Positions 41,527 to 49,480 of a stretch of 51,912 nt of DNA are shown here, piece by piece. The notes under the pieces are model-generated. The model had not been told where the DNA came from, did not search any database, and saw only the letters and a list, made by a program, of their open reading frames with translations. The DNA is taken from assembly GCA_020438845.1 (NCBI GenBank), contig JAGQTV010000092.1:1-51912 (forward strand). The letters are read 5' to 3'. This stretch comes from Mycobacterium sp. (GTDB lineage: Bacteria > Actinomycetota > Actinomycetes > Mycobacteriales > Mycobacteriaceae). Numbering within the stretch: position 1 is the stretch's first letter; the number at the start of each line of letters is the position of its first letter. A program made the translations under genes and the position numbers.

Positions 41527-41982
41527 ATGGACTACTTCGTGTCCGAGCTGCAAATCGTGTTGCCGGTGCTCGGCGTCAACGAGGCCTGGTTCCCCTCCCG
41601 GAGCCGGGGCACGTTAGTGGACACGGTGTCGCCGGTATTTAGGCTCCGAAACACCATGGGTCAGGTCGATGCCTCGGCCCAGCAGATCGACGGCGAGTTC
41701 ACCATGCTGGCCGGTTCCTACGTCGTGGCGACATGGCACAGCATCAGCAAGGCGGCGAGCACCGTCAAGCAGTACAACTACTTCCGCGCCCGGCATCATG
41801 AACTGCTCGACCGAGGCGACATCGTGGTCGAGAAAGGCCGGTGCCGCCTGACCCGCAATGTCGTCTTCAAACCGCCGTCCCTCGCCGGAACAATCGCCCT
41901 CGGACGGTCGTGCAATGGGCGACGGGAATGGATATCGGACGCCGGGGAGATGCTCGGCGATTGGGAGGTTCGCGGGGTGTAG
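41527..41982 (+). pseudogene. DUF4357 C-terminal part of a GIY-YIG-type protein
   Basis: From the ATG at 41527 the frame reads MDYFVSELQIVLPVLGVN, then a DUF4357-like end: FTMLAGSYVVATWHS, VKQYNYFRARHHELLDRGD, VVFKPPSLAGTIALGRSCNG and GRREWISDAG. Such domains normally follow a GIY-YIG nuclease domain, which is missing; the frame upstream of 41527 (to 41404) does not resemble it. It is divergent with the PAS-GGDEF gene and overlaps nothing else. Probably truncated by recombination near 41490. Confidence 0.65.
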
Positions 41983-42034
41983 CGGGGCGACCGGCTTGGT
42001 AGCCATTGTCGAGGACGAGACAGCTTCTCAATTC

Positions 42035-42162
42035 TTTAGTTCTGTGACGGTTCGTCAAACCGCTCGGTGGGCAGGGTCACTTAACGAGAACTCCCAGGTC
42101 AACTTTCGCAGAAGTCGTTGCAGAAGTTTCTCTAGCAAAAGTATAGATTTGATTTAGTTCTG
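42035..42162. repeat. repeat-rich region before the serine recombinase
   Basis: TTTAGTTCTG occurs at 42035-42044 and again at 42153-42162, 118 bases apart. Inside lie GCAGAAGT (42108-42115, 42120-42127) and a variant GCAAAAGT (42135-42142). The region is AT-rich next to the gene start and could be a recombination site or operator. Confidence 0.45.
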
Positions 42163-42175
42163 ATAAAATGAGCCG

Positions 42176-42778
42176 ATGCCCACCGCCACCTCCACCGGCG
42201 TCCAACTCGGCTACGCCCGCGTCTCAACCGGTCACCAATCGCTTGACCAACAGCTCGACGCTCTGGCCGCCGCCGGGGTGGGGCCGGACCACCTCTACAC
42301 CGACAAGCTGTCCGGCACCTCGACCCGCGAACAACGACCAGGCCTGGCCACGCTCCTGGCCTACGCCCGCCCCGGCGACAGCATCGTGGTGGTTGGCATC
42401 GATCGGCTGGGCCGCAACGCCGCTGAAGTCATGGCCACCATCAGGGAGCTGGGCCAGCGCGACATCGTGCTGCGATCCCTGCGGGAAGGCATCGACACCG
42501 GAACCGCAACCGGGAGGATGGTGGCCGGAGTGCTGGCCAGCTTGGCAGAACTGGAACTGGAACTTGGCCGGGAACGGCGATCCGCCGCCCGCGAAGCCCG
42601 CCGTGCCAGAGGCCAGCACGTCGGCCGCCCTAAAGCACTGGACGCCTCCAAGGCCGCCCTCGCCCGCCGGATGCATGCCGCTGGAGAGCCGGTGAAGACA
42701 ATCGCCGAGACATTAGGGGTGTCAGCGGCCACGGTCTACAGAGTGCTGGCCGAGCACGCCGCCTCGGCGGACGAATAG
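42176..42778 (+). CDS. serine recombinase (resolvase/invertase family)
   Basis: A 200-aa small serine recombinase. Catalytic serine in LGYARVSTGHQSLDQQ near residue 17, DKLSGTSTREQRPGL, IDRLGRNAAEV with the conserved arginines, then the E-helix and a C-terminal helix-turn-helix (KTIAETLGVSAATVYRVLAEH). It is of the resolvase/invertase size, so it probably acts on sites nearby. No inverted-repeat transposon ends were recognised. The abortive infection gene begins 14 bases downstream, so the two are likely one operon. Confidence 0.93.
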   Translation: MPTATSTGVQLGYARVSTGHQSLDQQLDALAAAGVGPDHLYTDKLSGTSTREQRPGLATLLAYARPGDSIVVVGIDRLGRNAAEVMATIRELGQRDIVLRSLREGIDTGTATGRMVAGVLASLAELELELGRERRSAAREARRARGQHVGRPKALDASKAALARRMHAAGEPVKTIAETLGVSAATVYRVLAEHAASADE

Positions 42779-42792
42779 TCGACATCCCCGAC

Positions 42793-43545
42793 GTGCGCCT
42801 CACTCAGCAAGAAGTGATGAAGATCGTCAACCGTTACATCGGCGTACGTGATGGATACCTGGGCGACTTCACGTATAGGACGCACGCCGAGTTCTACCCC
42901 GAGTACTGCGGCCTCGACATCGACCCCGCCACCTATCCGGGTACGACGCGGGAACGGTTCATCGAGATCCTGGGGAACCAGTCGCCGCGAGACCAGGCCA
43001 AGATCCTGCGCGGTGTGATCGACCGCTTCGACCACGATGCCGACAACAAGACTCGCCTCGAACTCAGGCCGGAACTGGAGAGTTGGATAGCCCGCCTGGA
43101 AAGCGCACCAGCGGTCGAGCTAGGGAGGCCGGAGCACACCAGGGACGTGGTCATCCGCGCGCTGGCCGACGCTGACGAGCTGATCCGCACCAACGGGGCC
43201 ACGAGTGCTGTCGATCGGATCCACACCGCGCTGCACGGCCATGTTCTATCACTGTGCGAGGAGGCGGGCATCGAGGCCAACCACGAGACGACCACGAACC
43301 GTGCACTCAAGCTGCTGCGGCAGAATCACCCTGGCCTGGCGGCAGACGGTCCCCGCGCGGGGGACATCACACGGATCCTCGGGGCGATGGCCACCGTCCT
43401 CGACTCCCTCAACCCGATCCGGAACAACGCCAGCGTCGCCCACCCGAACGAGGAACTACTCGATGACCCAGAAGCCAACCTGGCGATCAACGCTGCGCGC
43501 ACGGTCTTCGCGTTCCTCGATGCGAAGCTCGGCGGGGTCACTTAG
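42793..43545 (+). CDS. AbiJ-like abortive infection protein with HEPN motif
   Basis: A 250-aa protein. N-terminal part (VRDGYLGDFTYRTHAEFYPEYC, FIEILGNQSPRDQAKILRGVIDRF) resembles the AbiJ N-terminal type 3 domain; the C-terminal part (NPIRNNASVAHPNEELLDD, LAINAARTVFAFL) resembles Abi-C, with R-N-x5-H of HEPN ribonucleases. The predicted role is phage defence by RNA cleavage and growth arrest. The GTG at 42793 is the first start after the recombinase. Domain calls are by pattern; the activity is inferred. Confidence 0.75.
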   Translation: MRLTQQEVMKIVNRYIGVRDGYLGDFTYRTHAEFYPEYCGLDIDPATYPGTTRERFIEILGNQSPRDQAKILRGVIDRFDHDADNKTRLELRPELESWIARLESAPAVELGRPEHTRDVVIRALADADELIRTNGATSAVDRIHTALHGHVLSLCEEAGIEANHETTTNRALKLLRQNHPGLAADGPRAGDITRILGAMATVLDSLNPIRNNASVAHPNEELLDDPEANLAINAARTVFAFLDAKLGGVT

Positions 43546-43763
43546 CGCAGGTGCGCGCACCTCAGGGTGCCGAACAGCTCCCTAGTCATATTCGCCCTGA
43601 CCTAACACCGGCACACGGGCGTATGGATCGCCGGGTGGCGGCCAGTATGGCCGAGCTGGAGCCGGAGTGGTGCCGGGTGCGGCGGTCACCGGCGCGCAAA
43701 GGCCGACGGGCGCGAATTGCGCGCGCGTCCATCTCGTCGGTACCCTCTGGCAGGCTTGCGGCC

Positions 43764-45332
43764 GTGTCAATCACCCTCCCGGGCGGGCAGCCGAGTCATC
43801 GATTCATGCGGTATGTGCGGCCGCCGATCAAGGACGACGAGGACCATTCCGCGCTTTTCCCGCTCCGGCCTGGTACGCGCCCGCTGCGGCTGGGGATCGA
43901 TCTGACGACGGTTCCCACGCCTCCGGACGGACTCCTGGCCGGGTATCTCGTACGAGACGAGATCGACGTCCAGCTGCTGGTTCCAGCGGACCAAGAAGTG
44001 CCCCCTGCGTGGACGGCTGCACTTGGTGATCCCCTGGTGCGTCAGATCGGGTTCACGTCAGTCGAGACCGCCGGTCGTTTTTGCGACTCGGTGCAGTTCA
44101 GCGTAGTAACGGAGCACGCGCGCGAGCGGTCCTACGGCACCGCCAATTTCTTCGACGTCTATCAACAGCTTGACGCCCAGACTGCCCCCGTTGGCGCGCC
44201 TCCGCTGACGTTGGAGGAGAGGCACCACGCGGCGGCCTTCGCTGCTGCGGCGGCCGCAGCCGGTATCGACGTTGTCGTCACTACCGCGCCGACCGTCGGC
44301 CGGTCCGACGTGGCTGACAATGACATCGTTGCCAGCGTCACCCCGAGCGACGCGGTCGCGATAATCGGGCACTACCTGCGCATGACCGCCAACCCGGTCG
44401 TCGAAGTGCGACGAGGTGGTCTGGTCGGTGGCGCGGGCTCCTGGGAAACGACGATGACCACTGGGACTACCGAGAACCTCTACGACTGGGGCCTGGTGTC
44501 TCAGATGCGCTATTTCGAGGTCCTCCAGGAACTCGCCTCCCTTCAGGGAGACTCCGCGACAGTGACCGCGCTCCGGTCGATCCGGGTCCGCTTGACTCGG
44601 GCTGCCCGCGCCTTAGATCACGTGCTCGCAGCTCTCTCAAACCCGTTGAAGGGCGAGCGAAAGGCGGATGTGGTCGAGACTGTGGCCGAGGCCTTCGACA
44701 GGGAACTGCTGTACCTCGCCGCTGCCTTCGACATACTTGGTCGCCGGTACCCACTCCTAATAGACCCCACGCGCGATCCCAAGAACCACCGCCAGTCGCT
44801 GGACGGGAAGGGCTACGTCAAGGACCACCTAGAAAAGGAGTACGACGCCGTCATTCTGGCCGACGTACAGCGCCTACACGTCTACGCCACCGTGTGCAAA
44901 GTGCTCCGCAACCACATCCACGACGGCATCCTTCCGGTCAACCAGCATCCAGGTCGTAGCTACGGGAACGCAATGAACATCGCCCTGAATTTGGATGCGA
45001 TGCCGGAATTACTTCCCGGCGGCCTAGGAGTCGACGTGCGACTCACGCAAGCCCACTACGACGCCCTGGGAGCGTGGGAGGCCTACCCCACCGACCCCCT
45101 CGGCAGCCCCGTGAAGGCCGCCGATCTCGCCACGGCGGGCGTCACATTATTCAGTGCCGGACTGGCACTCATCGAGGCGTTCACCAAGCTGATTCTCTTG
45201 AACAAGCCGGGGGCCGCGACGGCTCACAGTCCACTCCTCGGGAGCCTTCAGGCACCGCCGGGATGGACGGAGCCGCCGCTGCACGAAAGGGCGCTGCTCT
45301 ACGGGTCGCTACTCGGGTATCACCCGGCTTGA
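43764..45332 (+). CDS. unrecognised 522-aa protein, candidate cargo toxin or defence protein
   Basis: I do not recognise a family. The N-terminal half (residues 1-230) is mixed alpha/beta with LRLGIDLTTVPTPPDG and an alanine run; a middle helical region (WGLVSQMRYFEVLQELASLQGD to LDHVLAAL) leads to a helical C-terminal domain with KVLRNHIHDGIL (R-N-x-x-H-like, reminiscent of HEPN-type RNases) and a hydrophobic helix GVTLFSAGLALIEAFTKLILL. The frame is open back to 43551 but GTG at 43764 begins the protein-like part. It follows the AbiJ-like gene by about 220 bases, the next plus-strand gene. No signal peptide is obvious. Confidence 0.7.
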   Translation: MSITLPGGQPSHRFMRYVRPPIKDDEDHSALFPLRPGTRPLRLGIDLTTVPTPPDGLLAGYLVRDEIDVQLLVPADQEVPPAWTAALGDPLVRQIGFTSVETAGRFCDSVQFSVVTEHARERSYGTANFFDVYQQLDAQTAPVGAPPLTLEERHHAAAFAAAAAAAGIDVVVTTAPTVGRSDVADNDIVASVTPSDAVAIIGHYLRMTANPVVEVRRGGLVGGAGSWETTMTTGTTENLYDWGLVSQMRYFEVLQELASLQGDSATVTALRSIRVRLTRAARALDHVLAALSNPLKGERKADVVETVAEAFDRELLYLAAAFDILGRRYPLLIDPTRDPKNHRQSLDGKGYVKDHLEKEYDAVILADVQRLHVYATVCKVLRNHIHDGILPVNQHPGRSYGNAMNIALNLDAMPELLPGGLGVDVRLTQAHYDALGAWEAYPTDPLGSPVKAADLATAGVTLFSAGLALIEAFTKLILLNKPGAATAHSPLLGSLQAPPGWTEPPLHERALLYGSLLGYHPA

Positions 45333-45490
45333 TCTGGTGAGAACACCTACGGTGGGCCTGAGCTTCGGATTACCCGGTGAAGGTCGACGTGAATAGCGAT
45401 TCATCCCCGGCACTCCATGACCACAGCTCCTGGGAAAACGACCCTGTCACCGTCACCGACCGGGGCTGGAGACAGCACTGCGCCCCACCG

Positions 45491-45667
45491 CTACTCCTCG
45501 AAATCCAAGTCCGTGACGGCATGGAAGTCGAAGGCCTCCGACTCGATGGGATGGTCTGGCACTGCCATGTCGACAAGGCCCCAGTGATCCACCTGCACCG
45601 GGGGCAACGAGCCCTTCACATCGGCGACACGGTTGGGGAACTGGTCTGCTTGAGACTGCACCTGCAT
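45491..45667 (-). CDS. 58-aa acidic peptide of unknown function
   Basis: The ATG at 45667 has AAGGAGG with a spacing of 7 bases, the best ribosome binding site in this part of the element. The product (MQVQSQADQFPNRVADVKG to FDFHAVTDLDFEE) has no membrane segment and a clear acidic end. It is on the minus strand, convergent with the 522-aa gene. It might be an antitoxin or a small signalling peptide; no homologue is known to me. Confidence 0.6.
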   Translation of the reverse strand: MQVQSQADQFPNRVADVKGSLPPVQVDHWGLVDMAVPDHPIESEAFDFHAVTDLDFEE

Positions 45668-45786
45668 TTCTGTTCCTCCTTGGATCGACGACGACAACCA
45701 GTTGTTGCCCCCGGCGAGGGGCATCGCTCAGTATTTACGAGCTGGTTTCCCAACGATGACAGACTCGCTAGGGCGTCGCGGACCAC

Positions 45787-45808
45787 TCCGTCCGCAGTGC
45801 GTCCGCAG
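45787..45808. repeat. right arm-type repeat
   Basis: Exact 22-base copy of 36280-36301 (tandem GTCCGCAG units), same orientation, 113 bases before attR core. Candidate integrase arm-binding site. Confidence 0.6.
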
Positions 45809-45921
45809 TAGTTTCGTTGACACTCGGTTCTGGCCAACACAACCAACGCAAAAATCCCCAGCTCACAGAAACATTCGGCACCAGTCAACGCTGTCGTTAA
45901 CCACCGGCAATGCCCTCGTTG

Positions 45922-45967
45922 TCGTTCGGGACGAAGAGGTCGTGGGTTCGAATCCCGCCACCCCGAC
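45922..45967 (+). repeat. attR core
   Basis: 46 bases identical to the 3' part of tRNA-Pro at 36178-36223; the preceding sequence diverges immediately, so it is not a full tRNA. Confidence 0.95.
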
Positions 45968-45975
45968 GCTGCAAT

Positions 45976-46012
45976 CAAGGCCCTGACCGGGTTGCACCTG
46001 GTCAGGGCCTTG
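45976..46012. terminator. perfect 13-bp hairpin, probable ancestral tRNA-Pro terminator
   Basis: CAAGGCCCTGACC pairs exactly with GGTCAGGGCCTTG across 11 bases, nine bases after the att core. Before integration it would have followed the tRNA-Pro gene directly. It is followed by TTGCGT rather than a T run. A second small hairpin (CAGGGTTGCTGACCCTG) lies near 46047-46064. Confidence 0.6.
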
Positions 46013-46146
46013 TTGCGTCAGGAGGCCGGTTCGTCTTGCGTCCGCAGTCAGGGTTGCTGACCCTGGAGGCTCTGCTGTGTCCCGCTCGACGCCGAACCGC
46101 GGCATTCGCCCGATTTCCGTCCCCGTCCCGCCTGTGCGCCTTTTCC

Positions 46147-47676
46147 TTAGCGGGTGAGGTTAGCCTGTCCATCGGTCTCCTGGCTGAGGCCGAAGACCTG
46201 CACGGAGGCCGACTTTCCTTTCAGGACATGCAATCCCCGGTCGATGAGTCCGAGCGGTCGAGATGCCAAGGCGTCGACGCACTGCTGGGTGAGGAGAACC
46301 GCGTCGCCGGTGATTTTGGTGAGCTGTTCGACGCGGGCTGCCACGTTGACGACGTCACCGATGAGGGTGAACTCGAGCTTGCCGCCGCCACCAATGGTTC
46401 CCGCAATCACCACCCCGGTGTTGATCCCGATGCCGATCCGAAGCTCCCCGCCGAATCGTTCAACGACACGGCGGCGAATCGCAACGGCGGCGCTGAGTGC
46501 AGCGTCGGCGTGGTCGCTGAGGTCGGTCGGTGCGCCGAAGACAGCCAGCGCCCCGTCACCCAGGAACTTATTGACGTGACCACCGGCGTCGACGACGGCA
46601 GGTACAACGATCTCAAAGAGGTCGTTCAGTCGGGCGACCGTGTCCTCGGCGGTGTGGGTCTCGGCGAATGGGGTGAAGTCGCGGATATCGATGAACATCA
46701 CGGTCACTTCGCGGCGCTCACCGGTGAACAAGTGGTTACCCTGTTCAAGTAGCCGCGCCGCGAGGGCGTGGTCTACGTAGGTGCCGAACGCCGCCTGAAG
46801 TCGTTGCCGCTCAGTCAACCCCGCTTGCATACGGTTGAACGATGCCGCTAACGCGCCTAGGTCATCGTCTTGAACCACAGGCAGGCGTTGGCTGTAATCG
46901 CCGGCCGCAACCCGTTCGGTGCCCACGGCGAGATCACGGATCGGTTGCAGGATCGGCGAGAACACCACGCCGACGGTTATTGGTGCCGCGAAAAGCATCA
47001 GCGCACTTGCGATTACGAGGAAGAATGCTGGTGCCTCACTAGTCAAATCAAACACGGCAGCCAGCATCGCGCCCAAAACGGCGTATACGAAGGCCACTGC
47101 GATCATGGCCATCTTCGACCAGGTGGCGAACGTCGGGCGTGAGCGGGGCAGCGAATCACCGATCCCCGTGTCACCGACGATGGCGAGCCTTGCTGGCCGC
47201 AGTGCAGCTTCCAACAAGCTGTGCACTCCGTTCAGCGGGAGGGCAGCTCCCAAGACGGTGCCCAATATCCCGTACTGGACTAGCTGCGATGCACCCGCTC
47301 CGGCGACCGCACCGACACCAACCAAGACCACGGCGCCCCCAAACGCAGCGCCTATAATCGCTCGAGCGATCATCCCGCGCGTCAAGGTGTAGGTGGCCTC
47401 CAGCGCGATTGCCCTATCGACCTCGTGACCGGCTCTCCACTGCTCCACAAGGCGAAAGAGTCGGCGGCCGTGAAGCGCAACAGCCCAGAAAACCACCAAC
47501 TCGACGACAACGGTGACGGCGGCTGCCTCGGCGTAGCGACGTGACCCCTCGAGAGCGACAACACAAAACGATAGAATGAGGGAGATAGACAACATCAATA
47601 ACAACAGGATCGCGCCGACCGGCCACGAGTATCTTGCCCCAAAACGATCCCAGGTCCACTGCCAGATGCGGTCCAT
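46147..47676 (-). CDS. membrane adenylate/guanylate cyclase, HAMP-linked
   Basis: A 509-aa class III cyclase. Six or so membrane segments in residues 15-245, HAMP linker (IRDLAVGTERVAAGDYSQRL), then the catalytic domain: metal aspartates in MFIDIRDFTPF and LGDGALAVFG, and the transition-state pair in GDVVNVAARV. It is distinct from the Rv3645-type enzyme at 2701. The ATG at 47676 starts a sensible N-terminus (DRIWQWTWDRFGARYSW); a longer frame to 47775 is possible. It lies between attR and a degenerate att copy. Confidence 0.88.
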   Translation of the reverse strand: MDRIWQWTWDRFGARYSWPVGAILLLLMLSISLILSFCVVALEGSRRYAEAAAVTVVVELVVFWAVALHGRRLFRLVEQWRAGHEVDRAIALEATYTLTRGMIARAIIGAAFGGAVVLVGVGAVAGAGASQLVQYGILGTVLGAALPLNGVHSLLEAALRPARLAIVGDTGIGDSLPRSRPTFATWSKMAMIAVAFVYAVLGAMLAAVFDLTSEAPAFFLVIASALMLFAAPITVGVVFSPILQPIRDLAVGTERVAAGDYSQRLPVVQDDDLGALAASFNRMQAGLTERQRLQAAFGTYVDHALAARLLEQGNHLFTGERREVTVMFIDIRDFTPFAETHTAEDTVARLNDLFEIVVPAVVDAGGHVNKFLGDGALAVFGAPTDLSDHADAALSAAVAIRRRVVERFGGELRIGIGINTGVVIAGTIGGGGKLEFTLIGDVVNVAARVEQLTKITGDAVLLTQQCVDALASRPLGLIDRGLHVLKGKSASVQVFGLSQETDGQANLTR

Positions 47677-48140
47677 AGCGCGAGAGTAACCGTCAAGTGC
47701 GTGGACCTGCGGATACTTCCGGGAAGCATCACCTTGATTGAGCAGAGGCGACGAAACCACCCCGCGCGGGAACAACGAGGCTCTTCAAGTCCACTCTTCC
47801 CCATGCGTGTGTATCGAGCAAAGTTGTCCGACGCCTAACTGCCCCACCGCGGATCAAGCCGCCCTGGCGTCAGCCCGCCGAGTCCCGATGGTGGACCTGC
47901 CCCTGATAGGCGGCGAATCCGCTTCCGCTGCAGACTAGTCCGGCGACCTGACTAGCATTGCTCAGCGTGACGAGGGCTCATGTGACGGAGCAGTAGCGAG
48001 CAATACCCATCGACGTCGACAGCGCCTTCGCGCGGACATTGCCGATGTCCCCGGCCAACATACTTGGGGACGAAGGAGTCGGTGCCGGACTAAGGTTCGA
48101 ATCCCCCCACGCCGACTGTGTGAACCAGGCCGAAGCCCTC
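47677..48140. other. intergenic stretch holding a degenerate tRNA-Pro 3' end
   Basis: No gene supported. The only structured part is 48067-48117, which resembles the tRNA-Pro end (see repeat). The rest, at 47776-48060, is ordinary GC-rich DNA. Confidence 0.5.
48067..48117 (+). repeat. degenerate third copy of the tRNA-Pro 3' end
   Basis: GGGACGAAG, then GGAGTCGG, then GGTTCGAATCCCCCCAC and GCCGACTGTGTGAA can be aligned with the tRNA-Pro core GGGACGAAGAGGTCG, GGGTTCGAATCCCGCCAC and CCCGACTGTGTAA (with insertions). The tail also matches the sequence following the left core. Likely an old attachment site. Confidence 0.6.
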
Positions 48141-49415
48141 TCACCTCCGCCCGGGTAGCCGTTCGAGCATCGAGAGCCCGACCTGGCGGATCCCAGTGGC
48201 CACTACCGGTGCCGGATCGTCGTTGGCCCACCAGGTAGCTCGAGGACGCCCGACGCCGCCGGGCCAGGGCTGGTGCGGATTGGCCACGAGGCTGGCCGCG
48301 TTCCAGGGTTCCACGATGAACCGCTCTCCCTCGATCTGTTTTCCGCTCGGGATCGGCCGCCCGGACAGGTCGAGGTGCATGGCCCGCACGACGTCTATCC
48401 CGGCGTCGTTCTCGAACAATCGGAACTGCGCGCCGACACGGGGATTGAAATCAAGCAAGTTGTACGACCCGTCGCGCCGATCCAGCCGCCAATCGATGTC
48501 GAAAGCCCCCCGATAACCCACCGCGGCACAGAATCTCGAAGCCAGCCCGGCCAACTCGGGATTTGTCGCGCCGTATGCGGCAGCGGTCGACCCTCCCCGC
48601 ACCGGCCAGCACCGCACCTTTCGCCCGGTGAACACCACCCGCGCAGTTCCGGTGGTATCGCAGTAGCCGTGGGTGAACCAGTCTTCGGCGACGTCGTCAG
48701 GGATGCACTCCTGGAGCAGTATCGAGAACGGTTCCTGCCATCCGCGAGCACGGTCAAGCAGTTCGTCGCGCGAACCGACCACAGTGGCGCTGTCCACATT
48801 CCGAACCTGTCCGCGCAGGGCGGTGGTCTTCACCACCACCGGCACCGGCATCTCGTCGAGGACCGCCTCAAGCTCGGCCATCGAGTCAGCGAGAAGTTGC
48901 CTTGGCGCGGCAACACCGTGGCGACGGCCCAACTCGGAGAGCCCCTTCTTGTCGGAGAGCATCACCGGCAGTTCCGGCGCAACGGCAGGCAGGATGAAGT
49001 AGTCCTCGAGGTCTGTGCGGTGAGAGGCAACCAGCAGCGCCATCTCATCTGCGATGCACACGATCAACGACCGGCGCCGCAGCGTCCTCCCCAGGTCGAT
49101 GAGACGCTCGATCAAGTCGGCGTTGGTATCACCGCGGTGGGGCTTCCACAGGATCTTGCCGGTGACGTAACGTGAGCGGGCCACCGGCGAACGACGCTCC
49201 GCGACCACGGCATACACCGGCACACCCGCCCGTCCCAGGGTGCGGTAGACCCCCAGGCAACCGTGCTGCAACGGAAACTGCGATGCATACAGCACCACCG
49301 TGGGCACGTCGGTATCCAGATCAACACCTGCGCGGGAACGATCCGGCCGCGGAACCAATTCAATGACGCGCTTGAGTTTGGTGGCTACTTCGGCGGGTAC
49401 GGAATCAGGGGCCAT
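48141..49415 (-). CDS. ATP-grasp ligase, paralogue A
   Basis: A 424-aa ATP-grasp protein. Nucleotide-binding segments include MPVPVVVKTTALRGQV, and the metal site NLLDFNPRVGAQFRLFEN (D-x-N-x-R as in ATP-grasp enzymes). The N-terminal part is a Rossmann-like pre-ATP-grasp domain. Reaction is carboxylate-amine/thiol ligation; the substrate is unknown. Upstream in the same direction lies a close paralogue (49481-50728), 65 bases away. ATG at 49415 chosen; the longer frame to 49952 lies inside the paralogue. Confidence 0.85.
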   Translation of the reverse strand: MAPDSVPAEVATKLKRVIELVPRPDRSRAGVDLDTDVPTVVLYASQFPLQHGCLGVYRTLGRAGVPVYAVVAERRSPVARSRYVTGKILWKPHRGDTNADLIERLIDLGRTLRRRSLIVCIADEMALLVASHRTDLEDYFILPAVAPELPVMLSDKKGLSELGRRHGVAAPRQLLADSMAELEAVLDEMPVPVVVKTTALRGQVRNVDSATVVGSRDELLDRARGWQEPFSILLQECIPDDVAEDWFTHGYCDTTGTARVVFTGRKVRCWPVRGGSTAAAYGATNPELAGLASRFCAAVGYRGAFDIDWRLDRRDGSYNLLDFNPRVGAQFRLFENDAGIDVVRAMHLDLSGRPIPSGKQIEGERFIVEPWNAASLVANPHQPWPGGVGRPRATWWANDDPAPVVATGIRQVGLSMLERLPGRR

Positions 49416-49480
49416 GCGTCTATTCAGCCAGTCTTTCCAATGGTGCGCATCCTTCCGTGTTCCTGCACCGACGTTCGGTG

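Noticed and set aside
45377-45811. 144-codon plus-strand frame
   Set aside because: It overlaps the 58-aa minus-strand gene, which has a better ribosome binding site and composition.
45910-46752. 280-codon plus-strand frame from attR
   Set aside because: It begins in the tRNA-derived core and runs antisense to the cyclase gene.
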